Shown here piece by piece: positions 8,121 to 15,855 of a stretch of DNA of 64,000 bases. Within the stretch, counting starts at the first letter, position 1. Each line of letters opens with the position of its first letter. Both the position numbers and the translations under genes were made by a program. The notes under the pieces are model-generated. The model was not told the origin of the DNA. It was given only the letters and a program-made list of their open reading frames with translations, and made no database searches. This DNA is from Phocoenobacter uteri (GTDB lineage Bacteria; Pseudomonadota; Gammaproteobacteria; Enterobacterales; Pasteurellaceae): the NCBI RefSeq assembly GCF_900454895.1, contig NZ_UGTA01000001.1, forward strand, positions 1,922,001 through 1,986,000. The letters are read 5' to 3'.

Positions 8121-8955
8121 TTTGCAAATTTTTCATAAAAAACAACCGCTTGATAACCCCGTTTCTCTAAGCGAAATTACCCTCCCTCTACATCGGATTA
8201 TCCCCTTTTCCAATGTGGAGGGAATGGGCAATCGCACCAGTATTTTTCTGCAAGGTTGCAAGCTCAACTGCTTGTATTGCCACAACCCTGAAACTATCCC
8301 ACGCTACACTGCTGAAAGCAAAAATGTCAGCTTAGATTATTTGTATCAGCAAGTCATGGATGCCGTACCTTTTATTCGTGGCGTAACTGTTTCAGGAGGC
8401 GAACCAACCATTCACCATAAAAAATTAGTTCCCCTGTTCAAAGCCCTAAAAGAGCAAGGTTTGACTTGTTACTTGGATAGCTGTGGCTTTTTTGATTTTG
8501 AAAAAACCAAAGAATTGATCGACGTTACCGATAAATTTTTATTTGATCTCAAAGGGATAGGCGACGGTTTACAAAGCCTCTGTTTTGATCGTAAAAATCG
8601 AGAGGGCAAGGTTTATCCTGAAAGAATCGCGATAACGGATCCCTTTCACCAAAGGATCAAGCGGTCAAATTTAGATCGAAATTTACAAAATTTAGAAAAA
8701 TTGCTGAAATTAAACAAAGTGGAAGAAATCCGCTTAGTCATGATAAATGGCTTTTTTGATGGAAAATTATTGCTTGAAAGCGTTGCTCAGCTTAATCCAT
8801 CAAAAGACGTAATTTTAAAAATAATCCGCGTACATAATAAAGGGTCGAGAGACCCTGACGGTTTAGCCCCTTATATTCCAACTATTGAAGATATGGATCA
8901 ATTAGTAGATTATGCAAAACAGTGTGGATTTAAGAAAGTGGTAACAGTTTATTAA
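8113..8955 (+). CDS. yjjW: YjjW-type glycyl-radical enzyme activase (radical SAM)
   Basis: A 280-residue radical S-adenosylmethionine enzyme. The [4Fe-4S] motif C-x3-C-x2-C is Cys49, Cys53, Cys56 (QGCKLNCLYCHNPE), followed by the SAM-binding TVSGGEPT near residue 95. It should install the glycyl radical on YjjI. The E. coli YjjW remembered for comparison carries two extra ferredoxin-type cysteine clusters directly after the radical SAM motif; here that insert is absent and the chain passes straight to the SGGE region, as in short PflA-like activases. Two uptake-signal-like stretches lie inside the gene (8122-8152 reverse, 8654-8690 forward) and encode lysine/asparagine-rich segments. Confidence 0.87.
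   Translation: MPNLQIFHKKQPLDNPVSLSEITLPLHRIIPFSNVEGMGNRTSIFLQGCKLNCLYCHNPETIPRYTAESKNVSLDYLYQQVMDAVPFIRGVTVSGGEPTIHHKKLVPLFKALKEQGLTCYLDSCGFFDFEKTKELIDVTDKFLFDLKGIGDGLQSLCFDRKNREGKVYPERIAITDPFHQRIKRSNLDRNLQNLEKLLKLNKVEEIRLVMINGFFDGKLLLESVAQLNPSKDVILKIIRVHNKGSRDPDGLAPYIPTIEDMDQLVDYAKQCGFKKVVTVY
8654..8690 (+). repeat. DNA uptake signal inside yjjW
   Basis: ATCAAGCGGTCAAATTT followed by an A/T block and ATTTACAAAA. It is fully coding, giving a KRSNLDRNLQNLEK stretch. The segment fits no known activase motif and probably sits on a surface loop. Confidence 0.75.
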
Positions 8956-9080
8956 AAATAACTTATTTTTTATACAAAATATAGAAAAAGAACAAGTTTA
9001 TTATTAAAATAGAGCTTAGATAATTATTTATTGTATTATCAACAAATAGTGTAAAAAATTTGCTTACTAAGGAGAAATCA

Positions 9081-10306
9081 ATGGGTTTTCAGTTAAGAAT
9101 CAAAGATAGTCAACAAAATTTGCAAGATTGGTTTGACATTGTGAAAGGAAAGACATTAGTCTTAGATACAGCACAGCACAGCACAGCACAGCATACTATG
9201 AGCTATTCGATACTATTTCTGGACTAGCACCACAACGCATTATCACCAAAAAAATCGGTTCAGACTTATTTATTTACCTCTTTACTTATTCTTTGGATGA
9301 CAATCCACCCCCTCAGCCGAGTATTCAAATTAAAAACTATTATCAGAACACGAATGAAATAAGTACTGAAAATCATTTGGTGGGCTTAAATGGTAATGGG
9401 CAATATTATGAATATGCTCCTACTGATTCAGAAGCTCAAGATTCTTATTCTTTGATACATGGGGATTTAACTCCACAAGTGCTTACCAACGATAGCAGTA
9501 TTAGTAGCTCCTCGTTATGGTGGGGAGCTTTGGCACTTGCACCGCTTGGTCTTTTAGCAAGTCGAGGTCATAGTGGCGGTAATCATCATTCTAATGGTTC
9601 TTCAACAGAGAAGGGCAATTTAATGCCTGAGCCAGAGGATGAAAGCCATAAAGATGAAACACATAAAGATCAACCAAAGGATGAAAATCATAAAAATGAA
9701 CCCTCTCCAAAAGATAATTCTCATCAGGATGACCCAAAAATAGAGCAACCAAATGAAGAGGGGAATGTTTTATCAGATCGAGAATTATTAAATTTATATA
9801 AACCCATTTTTCATTATTCTAATGGTAAATGGCACGATGAATTTAAGGTTTTTGGTTCAGCAGAACATAATGCACAAGGAAAAACGACGGTGTTAAATTA
9901 TGAATTGGTTGAATATGATTTTGGACGAGATCCTAAACACCCTGATAATCCAGACGATCATTGGTATGTAAGAATTGATTTAGATAAGCACTTAGTTTAC
10001 GGAGAAGTTGGAACAGAAGGGGATTCTCAGGTTCAAGTACGTGATTTACTTTCCAATAAAGTTGATGTTTATTTAGATGCAATAGGTAAGGAACATCAAG
10101 CTTGGTTGGATTCAAGCAAAATCTCAAATATAAATGGGGAATTGAAAGAATATACCCCTATCAATAAAGATATTACTCATCGTTGGGATTTAGGTGATGT
10201 TGTTGACGGAAGTGTATCTACTTCAAGACACAGCAACTATTCATTCAATGAGCCGACGAGCTATGATATGGCGATACAGCCAATCAGTGCATTTGAGCTG
10301 ATTTAG
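9081..10306 (+). CDS. Phase-variable BapA-prefix surface/secreted protein, frame OFF here
   Basis: AAGGAG lies six bases before the ATG at 9081. Reading gives 29 residues (MGFQLRIKDSQQNL...) and then enters five ACAGC copies; in this frame a TAG follows at 9225-9227. Downstream a long frame stays open to TAG at 10304-10306, in register with the ATG only if the tract has four or seven copies. With four, the product has 406 residues. Its first ~160 residues resemble the BapA prefix-like domain of large type I secreted adhesins (YYELFDTISGLAPQ, KKIGSDLFIY, NHLVGLNGNGQYYEYAPT, APLGLLAS). Then come a His/Asp/Lys-rich linker with HKDE-type repeats and an unrecognised ~150-residue domain ending in FELI. 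No Ig repeats are present, so it is not a full adhesin. If only the OFF reading exists, it is a pseudogene. Confidence 0.72.
9168..9192 (+). repeat. Pentanucleotide repeat (ACAGC)5 in a coding region
   Basis: Five perfect tandem copies of ACAGC begin exactly at codon 30 of the BapA-prefix gene. Five is not a multiple of three, so gain or loss of one copy shifts the frame: four or seven copies join the ATG to the downstream frame, while five and six do not. This is the classic arrangement of a slipped-strand contingency locus. Confidence 0.9.
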
Positions 10307-10318
10307 GGTAAATACAAC

Positions 10319-10348
10319 AAAGGCTTGCGAATTTCACAAGCCTTTTAT
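10319..10348. terminator. Terminator after the BapA-prefix gene
   Basis: AAAGGCTTG (10319-10327) pairs with CAAGCCTTT (10337-10345) and is followed by a T-rich run. A reverse uptake signal (10350-10380, ending in GACCGCTT) abuts it, before the convergent ubiF stop. Confidence 0.85.
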
Positions 10349-10385
10349 TTTTGCAAAAATTTCAAAAAATATGACCGCTTAAAAG

Positions 10386-11549
10386 TTACAACCCAATCGC
10401 ATATTTCAATGCACGATTTTTCAAAGGCGTAATTTTATCTGCGGTAAATAACCCTAAATTTCTGACAATTTTAAGGGGCAATAAATCCGTTTTAAAGGTT
10501 TTATAGAAGAAATCCATTCCGGATTGCATTAACAAATTATCAGGTTTACGTTTGTTTTGATAGCGTTTTAACACCTCATCACTCGCCAAATTCTCGCCTT
10601 TTTGTTGGGCTTTTTCTAATACATTTAAGAGGGCTTTGACATCTTTAAAGCCTAAATTTACTCCTTGTCCAGCCAGTGGGTTGATCGTATGAGCCGAGTC
10701 TCCCACCAATACAATCCCATTTTTAAAATAGCTTTGGGCGTGTTGGCGAGTGAGTGGGAACGCCCCACAATTTTCCACTTCAATTTGTCCTAAACGTTGT
10801 GGAAAGTGTGTCAGAATTTCTGTGGTTAATTTTTCTGATGAAAGGTTTTGTAATTCCTTGATACGTTGTGGCGAATCGTACCAAACCACACAACCTTGAT
10901 AATCTAATAAAGGTAAAAAAGCACGAGGTCCGCTATGATGAAATTGTTGCCAAGTCACGCTCTGTTGCGGTAATTCAGTTTTGACGACAGCTAATAAACA
11001 GTGCTGACGATATTGCCAACTGGTTAGCCCAATCCCAGCCCAACCACGCACCTGAGAATTTGCACCGTCAGCGGCGACAATTAAAGGGGCAGAAAATTGT
11101 TGTTGATCATCAATGGTTATCGTCCAAATGCCCTGTTCATTTTTTGCAGAAAGTTGTTCAAATCCGACCGCTTGCTGACAATTTGGATAATCTTTTAAAC
11201 ATTGCCATAAACCGAGCTGGATTACATTATTTTCAACCATATAGCCCAGTTCATTCAGCCCTAAATCCTGTGCGGAAAATACCGTATTAAACCCGTCAAT
11301 TTCCCACGTTTCCAAACCGTCATAAGGGCAAACTCGCATCGTTTGAATGGCTTGCCACGCCCCTAACTCGTCCAATAATTGAACGGAGGCTTTGCTGATT
11401 GCTGAAATGCGTAAATCATAAGGCTGTTCAGATGAAAATGTTGGTAAGGCTCTTTTTTCAAGCAAAGCAACGTTTAACCCTTGCTTTGCCAAACCTAACG
11501 CTGTGGCAGCCCCAACCATTCCACCACCAATCACGATTACATCTTGCAT
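10386..11549 (-). CDS. ubiF: 3-demethoxyubiquinol 3-hydroxylase UbiF
   Basis: A 387-residue FAD monooxygenase with the dinucleotide-binding GGGMVGAATALGLA at the N-terminus, the DG motif (VAADGANSQVRGWAGIG) mid-protein and the second FAD motif VLVGDSAHTINPLAGQGVNLGF. It tracks E. coli UbiF closely (DLRISAISKASVQLL, LETWE, LGYMVEN, TWQQFHHSGPRAFLPL, and the RALKYAIGL end). UbiF adds the last ring hydroxyl in aerobic ubiquinone synthesis. A paralogue, ubiI, lies at 43 kb. No other ubi gene adjoins it. An internal uptake-signal core occurs near 11165. Confidence 0.88.
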   Translation of the reverse strand: MQDVIVIGGGMVGAATALGLAKQGLNVALLEKRALPTFSSEQPYDLRISAISKASVQLLDELGAWQAIQTMRVCPYDGLETWEIDGFNTVFSAQDLGLNELGYMVENNVIQLGLWQCLKDYPNCQQAVGFEQLSAKNEQGIWTITIDDQQQFSAPLIVAADGANSQVRGWAGIGLTSWQYRQHCLLAVVKTELPQQSVTWQQFHHSGPRAFLPLLDYQGCVVWYDSPQRIKELQNLSSEKLTTEILTHFPQRLGQIEVENCGAFPLTRQHAQSYFKNGIVLVGDSAHTINPLAGQGVNLGFKDVKALLNVLEKAQQKGENLASDEVLKRYQNKRKPDNLLMQSGMDFFYKTFKTDLLPLKIVRNLGLFTADKITPLKNRALKYAIGL

Positions 11550-11593
11550 TGTTTGTTACCCTTTTCAATTTAGATACACCCAAATTTTACATC

Positions 11594-11629
11594 ACAAGCG
11601 GTCATATTTTTATAAAAATTTACAAAAAT
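11594..11629 (+). repeat. Consensus DNA uptake signal
   Basis: The best copy in the window: ACAAGCGGT at 11594-11602, followed by CATATTTTTATAAAAATTT and ACAAAA. It lies between ubiF and the EamA gene and fixes the uptake signal as the ACAAGCGGT type. Confidence 0.92.
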
Positions 11630-11655
11630 TTTGACTTTAAGCAAACGCAAAAATT

Positions 11656-12549
11656 TTAATTTAAAGACTGTTTTTCTTTTTTGTTCTCAAAAAATTGCAC
11701 TAATACCACGCCAGCGGTGATCAATATTGTGCCGATAATGAAATTTGTATTTAGTTTTTCTTCTAAAAAAATAACCGCAAAAATAGTGCCGAATATGGCT
11801 TCTGTGGATAAAATCAGCCCCATTATATGAGCTGGCACGTATTTTTGCGAGATATTTTGTAGCGTGAAATTCAACATTGTGCAAATCAAAATTAAATAGA
11901 TAAGTGAGAAATTCATACTTTGTAATGAAATCATCTCTTTTTCAAAAATAAGCTGAAAAATAAAGGCAAAGAGACCCGTAGAGAGCATTTGAATGGTGGT
12001 AATGTTCATTATATGGATCTCAAATTTGGCTATTTTTGAAATTAAAATGATATTTAAGGCAAACCCAAATGCACACAGCAAAGTAAGAAAATCACCATAA
12101 TTAAAGGATAATTCGAGGTTTACTACATTATCAAAAGAGATAAAAAATAACCCAATCAGGATAAGAGAGAAAACAGCGACAACGGCTTTTTGTAGCTTTT
12201 CTTTAAAGAAAACAAAATTGAGTAGCGGAATGAGTACAATATAAAGAGAAGTCAGAAACGATTGCTTGGAAACGGTGGTATATTTTAAGCCATAGGTTTG
12301 AAAAGCAAAGGCAGAAAAGAGAAACAACCCAGCCAAAACACCGAAAATTACATCATATTTTGTCGCTTTGGCTAACAGTTTGCGATAAAAAATAAAAAGC
12401 ACGATTCCCGTTAAGAAAAACCGAAAAAAGACGATTTCAAAGGGGGAATAAACCGTAATGACATCTTTAATAAAAAGATAAGAACTACCACGAATCATTG
12501 CCAATGCTAGCACAATAAATAAAAAATAATGTTTTTTGAACCCCACCAT
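11656..12549 (-). CDS. EamA/DMT-superfamily transporter
   Basis: A 297-residue membrane protein with about ten hydrophobic segments in two EamA repeats (the first with RGSSYLFIKDVI and FFRFFLTGIVLF; the second ending GLILSTEAIFGTIFAVIFLEEKL). Drug/metabolite transporters of this type export amino acids, drugs or other small molecules; the substrate cannot be inferred. AAGGATTTTGT precedes the ATG. It is a single gene diverging from comM. Confidence 0.82.
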   Translation of the reverse strand: MVGFKKHYFLFIVLALAMIRGSSYLFIKDVITVYSPFEIVFFRFFLTGIVLFIFYRKLLAKATKYDVIFGVLAGLFLFSAFAFQTYGLKYTTVSKQSFLTSLYIVLIPLLNFVFFKEKLQKAVVAVFSLILIGLFFISFDNVVNLELSFNYGDFLTLLCAFGFALNIILISKIAKFEIHIMNITTIQMLSTGLFAFIFQLIFEKEMISLQSMNFSLIYLILICTMLNFTLQNISQKYVPAHIMGLILSTEAIFGTIFAVIFLEEKLNTNFIIGTILITAGVVLVQFFENKKEKQSLN

Positions 12550-12603
12550 ACAAAATCCTTTATTTAACCCTTTAACTTAGGAATAGGGTGTGGATTTTAC
12601 TCC

Positions 12604-12639
12604 ATAAGCGGTAATATTTTTATAAAAATTTGCAAATTT
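12604..12639 (+). repeat. DNA uptake signal abutting the comM operator
   Basis: ATAAGCGGT, an A/T block and TTTGCAAAT run directly into the CRP-S site that begins at 12640. Confidence 0.8.
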
Positions 12640-12700
12640 TGCGATCTAGATCGAAAAAATAATTTTGCTTTATTTTCTCCTTTAAAATTTCAGATAAGAT
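12640..12700 (+). promoter_or_regulatory. CRP-S (competence) operator and -10 of comM
   Basis: TGCGA-TCTAGA-TCGAA at 12640-12655 matches the TGCGA-N6-TCGCA competence element, which needs Sxy/TfoX together with CRP in Pasteurellaceae. A TAAGAT -10 lies at 12695-12700, putting the operator centre about 60 bp upstream of the predicted start. The same spacing is seen at dprA and comE1. Confidence 0.8.
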
Positions 12701-12721
12701 GAAAATAAAACAGGATTTTTT

Positions 12722-14251
12722 ATGTCATTAGCCATTGTATATAGCCGAGCCTCAATCGGTGTTGAAGCCCCCTTAGTGACGATTGAAGTGCATATTAGCA
12801 ATGGTAAACCCGGTTTAACGTTAGTGGGATTGCCTGAAACCACAGTGAAAGAATCACGTGATCGAGTGCGTAGTGCATTGTTAAATGCCAATTTTAGTTA
12901 TCCCGCTCGCCGAATTACAGTTAATCTTGCTCCTGCTGATTTACCCAAAGAGGGCGGGCGTTTTGACTTGCCGATTGCGATAGGAATTTTGGCAGCCTCA
13001 GGGCAGATTGATGGCGATAAACTCAATCAGTTTGAGTTTTTAGGGGAGCTTGCTTTAACGGGATTTTTACGTGGTGTACACGGTGCAATTCCAGCCACAC
13101 TTGCGGCTCAAAAAGTGAAACGAGCCTTGATTATCGCCAAACAAAATGCCAATGAAGTATCCCTTGTATCTAATACACAGACACTCTGTGCAACTTCACT
13201 GTTGCAAGTGGTTAATTTTTTGAATAATCGTGATCAGTTACCCATCGCCCAACAAATTTTGCAAAAAGAACAAAAAATCACACTGCTTATTCAACGAGAT
13301 TTAACGGATATTATCGGACAGCAACACGCCAAAAGAGCCTTAATGATTGCTGCGGCAGGGCAACATAATCTATTATTTTTAGGTCCACCTGGAACAGGTA
13401 AAACTATGCTCGCCAGTCGCTTGGCGGATTTATTGCCTGAGATGAATGATGAAGAAGCCATTGAAACGGCAGCAGTGGCAAGCCTTGTGCAAAATGAATT
13501 AAATTACCATAACTGGAAGCAAAGACCGTTTCGCTCGCCTCATCATTCGGCGTCAATGGTGGCGTTAGTGGGAGGCGGTTCAATTCCTAAACCCGGTGAA
13601 ATATCCCTTTCCCACAACGGTATTTTGTTTTTAGATGAACTGCCTGAATTTGAGAAAAAAGTATTAGACGCACTCCGACAGCCGTTGGAGTCAGGCGAAA
13701 TTGTGATTTCCAGAGCCAATGCGAAGGTACAATTTCCTGCAAGTTTTCAGCTGATTGCCGCAATGAATCCAAGCCCAATAGGGCATTATCAAGGTACACA
13801 CAATCGCACTTCGCCCCAACAAGTAATGCGATATTTAAACCGTTTATCAGGTCCTTTTTTAGATCGCTTTGATTTATCTATTGAAGTGCCATTATTACCC
13901 AAAGGGGCATTGCAAAATCCCAATGTTAATCGTGGCGAAACTACCGAGCAAGTTAAACAACGAGTGTTAAAAGCCAGAGAAATTCAGCTAACACGAGCAG
14001 GAAAAATCAACGCCAAGCTATCGACCAAAGAAATTGAGCGAGATTGTAAAATCAGCAAACAAGATGCGATTTTTTTAGAAAATGCCCTGACGAAATTAGG
14101 GCTATCAGTGCGTGCTTATCATCGTATTTTGAAAGTCGCTCGTACCATTGCAGATTTGGCGGAAGAACCTCAAATTCAACAGCCACATCTTGCTGAAGCT
14201 TTAGGTTATCGAGCAATGGATCGTGTGTTGCAAAGATTGCAAGGAGAGTAG
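12722..14251 (+). CDS. comM: ComM (YifB), branch-migration ATPase of natural transformation
   Basis: A 509-residue Mg-chelatase-like AAA+ protein. The N-terminal Lon-like ChlI domain (MSLAIVYSRASIGVEAP, RITVNLAPADLPKEGGRFDLPIA) is followed by the ATPase core with Walker A GPPGTGKT near residue 221 and Walker B ILFLDELPEF, then a C-terminal helical domain (LSVRAYHRILKVARTIADL). ComM hexamers extend the recombination joint once RecA has paired incoming DNA; its loss lowers transformation. The CRP-S operator upstream fits competence control. The gene is single and ends at a terminator shared with hldD. Confidence 0.95.
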   Translation: MSLAIVYSRASIGVEAPLVTIEVHISNGKPGLTLVGLPETTVKESRDRVRSALLNANFSYPARRITVNLAPADLPKEGGRFDLPIAIGILAASGQIDGDKLNQFEFLGELALTGFLRGVHGAIPATLAAQKVKRALIIAKQNANEVSLVSNTQTLCATSLLQVVNFLNNRDQLPIAQQILQKEQKITLLIQRDLTDIIGQQHAKRALMIAAAGQHNLLFLGPPGTGKTMLASRLADLLPEMNDEEAIETAAVASLVQNELNYHNWKQRPFRSPHHSASMVALVGGGSIPKPGEISLSHNGILFLDELPEFEKKVLDALRQPLESGEIVISRANAKVQFPASFQLIAAMNPSPIGHYQGTHNRTSPQQVMRYLNRLSGPFLDRFDLSIEVPLLPKGALQNPNVNRGETTEQVKQRVLKAREIQLTRAGKINAKLSTKEIERDCKISKQDAIFLENALTKLGLSVRAYHRILKVARTIADLAEEPQIQQPHLAEALGYRAMDRVLQRLQGE

Positions 14252-14269
14252 TAAGGTAGCGATCAAATA

Positions 14270-14306
14270 AAAAAGATCAATGATATTAAAAACATTGATC
14301 TTTTTA
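14270..14306. terminator. Bidirectional terminator between comM and hldD
   Basis: AAAAAGATCAATG at 14270-14282 and its perfect complement at 14293-14305 form a 13-bp stem with A/T tracts on both sides. Confidence 0.88.
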
Positions 14307-14321
14307 TTTATAAAAAATTGA

Positions 14322-15248
14322 TTATTTATTCAACCATTCCATATAAGCTTGAACACCTTCGGCAACGGTTTTGAATGGTTTATCATAACCTGCATTGCGT
14401 AATGCGGCAATATCCGCTTGGGTATAAGCTTGGTAGCGAGATTTTAAATGATCTGGGAATGGGATCGTTTCAATTTCGCCTTTTTGGTGGAAGTTGATAA
14501 CGGCATTTGCGACTTCACGGAATGATTCTGCGTTGCCAGTACCTAAGTTATAAATGCCTGAAATATTATTTTGCCACGCCCAAATATTCACATCTGCGAC
14601 ATCTTCCACATACACAAAATCACGCAAGAAGGTTTCACTTCCAGCAAATAATTTTGGATTTTCGCCTTTTTGGATTTGAGTATTTAAGTGGAATGCCACA
14701 CTTGCCATTGAACCTTTATGTTGCTCGCGTGGGCCGTAAACATTGAAATATTTAAAGCCACAGACTGGTGAGGTCGCTTCTGGTAATAATTTGCGAACAT
14801 ATTCATCAAATAGGAATTTTGAATAACCATACACATTTAATGGCGATTCAAACTCACGTTTTTCAATGAAGTTATCGGTGCGACCGCCGTAAGTTGCAGC
14901 ACTTGATGCGTAGAAAAACGGAATCTCACGATCTAAGCAGTAATGCAATAACTCTTTTGAATATTCATAGTTATTGTGCATCATATATTTGCCATCCCAC
15001 TCAGTGGTCGCTGAGCAAGCTCCTTCGTGGAAAATAGCATCAATGTGATCAAATTCGTCGCCTGCAATAATAGAAGCGATAAAATCATCACGATCACAGT
15101 AGTCGGCAATATCTAAATCAACAAGGTTAATAAATTTTTCACCTTTTTTTAGGTTATCTACCACTAAAATATCTTTACGGCCAATTTTATTCAGTGCTTT
15201 TACGATATTGCTACCGATAAAACCTGCACCGCCTGTTACAATAATCAT
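14322..15248 (-). CDS. hldD: ADP-L-glycero-D-manno-heptose-6-epimerase
   Basis: A 308-residue short-chain dehydrogenase-type epimerase that makes the heptose donor for the lipopolysaccharide inner core. It shows the NADP-binding TGGAGFIGSNI start, the YASSAATYGG segment, the catalytic YxxxK (YGYSKFLFDEY), and the family stretch FKYFNVYGPREQHKGSMAS. Length equals the usual 308-310. It follows def by 11 nt on the same strand with GAGGAAA before the ATG, so both are probably co-transcribed. It supplies substrate for waaC and waaF at 37-39 kb. Confidence 0.96.
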   Translation of the reverse strand: MIIVTGGAGFIGSNIVKALNKIGRKDILVVDNLKKGEKFINLVDLDIADYCDRDDFIASIIAGDEFDHIDAIFHEGACSATTEWDGKYMMHNNYEYSKELLHYCLDREIPFFYASSAATYGGRTDNFIEKREFESPLNVYGYSKFLFDEYVRKLLPEATSPVCGFKYFNVYGPREQHKGSMASVAFHLNTQIQKGENPKLFAGSETFLRDFVYVEDVADVNIWAWQNNISGIYNLGTGNAESFREVANAVINFHQKGEIETIPFPDHLKSRYQAYTQADIAALRNAGYDKPFKTVAEGVQAYMEWLNK

Positions 15249-15259
15249 AATTTTTTCCT

Positions 15260-15772
15260 CTATTTATGACGAGCAATTTGTTTTTTGATTTTTTCCATTT
15301 TATCTTTGATACGCTTACGTTTTAATGGCGATAAATGGTCTGCAAACACGATTCCATTTAGGTGATCGATTTCGTGTTGGATACAAATAGCCAGTAATTC
15401 GTCTGCTTCTAAGGTAAATTCTTTACCTGTGCGATCTTGTGCTTTAACGGTAACTTTTTCTTTACGAGGCACAAAACCACGTAAGCCAGGAATAGACAAA
15501 CAGCCTTCTTCAATACCTGTTTCACCACTGCTTTCAAGAATCTCTGGGTTAATTAAGACGATTTGATTGGTTTTATCGCCTTCAATATCAATGGTGATAA
15601 TGCGTTTTAATACATTAACTTGTGGTGCTGCTAAGCCGATGCCTTCATCGTCGTACATTGTTTCAAACATATCATCAATAAATTGACTTAATTCATCGTC
15701 AAACACTTCTACGGGCTGACTCATTTTGGTCAGGTTTTCATCTGGGTACAGTAATATTTCTAATCTTGCCAT
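15260..15772 (-). CDS. def: Peptide deformylase
   Basis: A 170-residue metallo-hydrolase removing the N-formyl group from new proteins. All three catalytic motifs are present: GIGLAAPQV, EGCLSIPG (metal Cys) and QHEIDHLNG (metal His and catalytic Glu). The C-terminus is lysine/arginine-rich as usual. It diverges from dprA, the E. coli-like neighbourhood, but fmt is absent and hldD follows instead. The region just before its start codon is shared with the dprA CRP-S operator. Confidence 0.97.
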   Translation of the reverse strand: MARLEILLYPDENLTKMSQPVEVFDDELSQFIDDMFETMYDDEGIGLAAPQVNVLKRIITIDIEGDKTNQIVLINPEILESSGETGIEEGCLSIPGLRGFVPRKEKVTVKAQDRTGKEFTLEADELLAICIQHEIDHLNGIVFADHLSPLKRKRIKDKMEKIKKQIARHK

Positions 15773-15775
15773 TTT

Positions 15776-15837
15776 TGGGATCTCTATCGAAAAATTGATA
15801 TAAAAAGTTCTTCATTCTAACGTTTTTTAGTTATAAA
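15776..15837 (+). promoter_or_regulatory. CRP-S operator and -10 of dprA, overlapping the def leader
   Basis: TGGGA-TCTCTA-TCGAA at 15776-15791 is a CRP-S-like element, and TATAAA at 15832-15837 is placed so that the operator centre is about 60 bp upstream of the start. The operator begins 4 bp before the def start codon on the other strand, so it lies inside the transcribed def leader. Confidence 0.68.
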
Positions 15838-15855
15838 TAAAAGGCATTGCAATAA

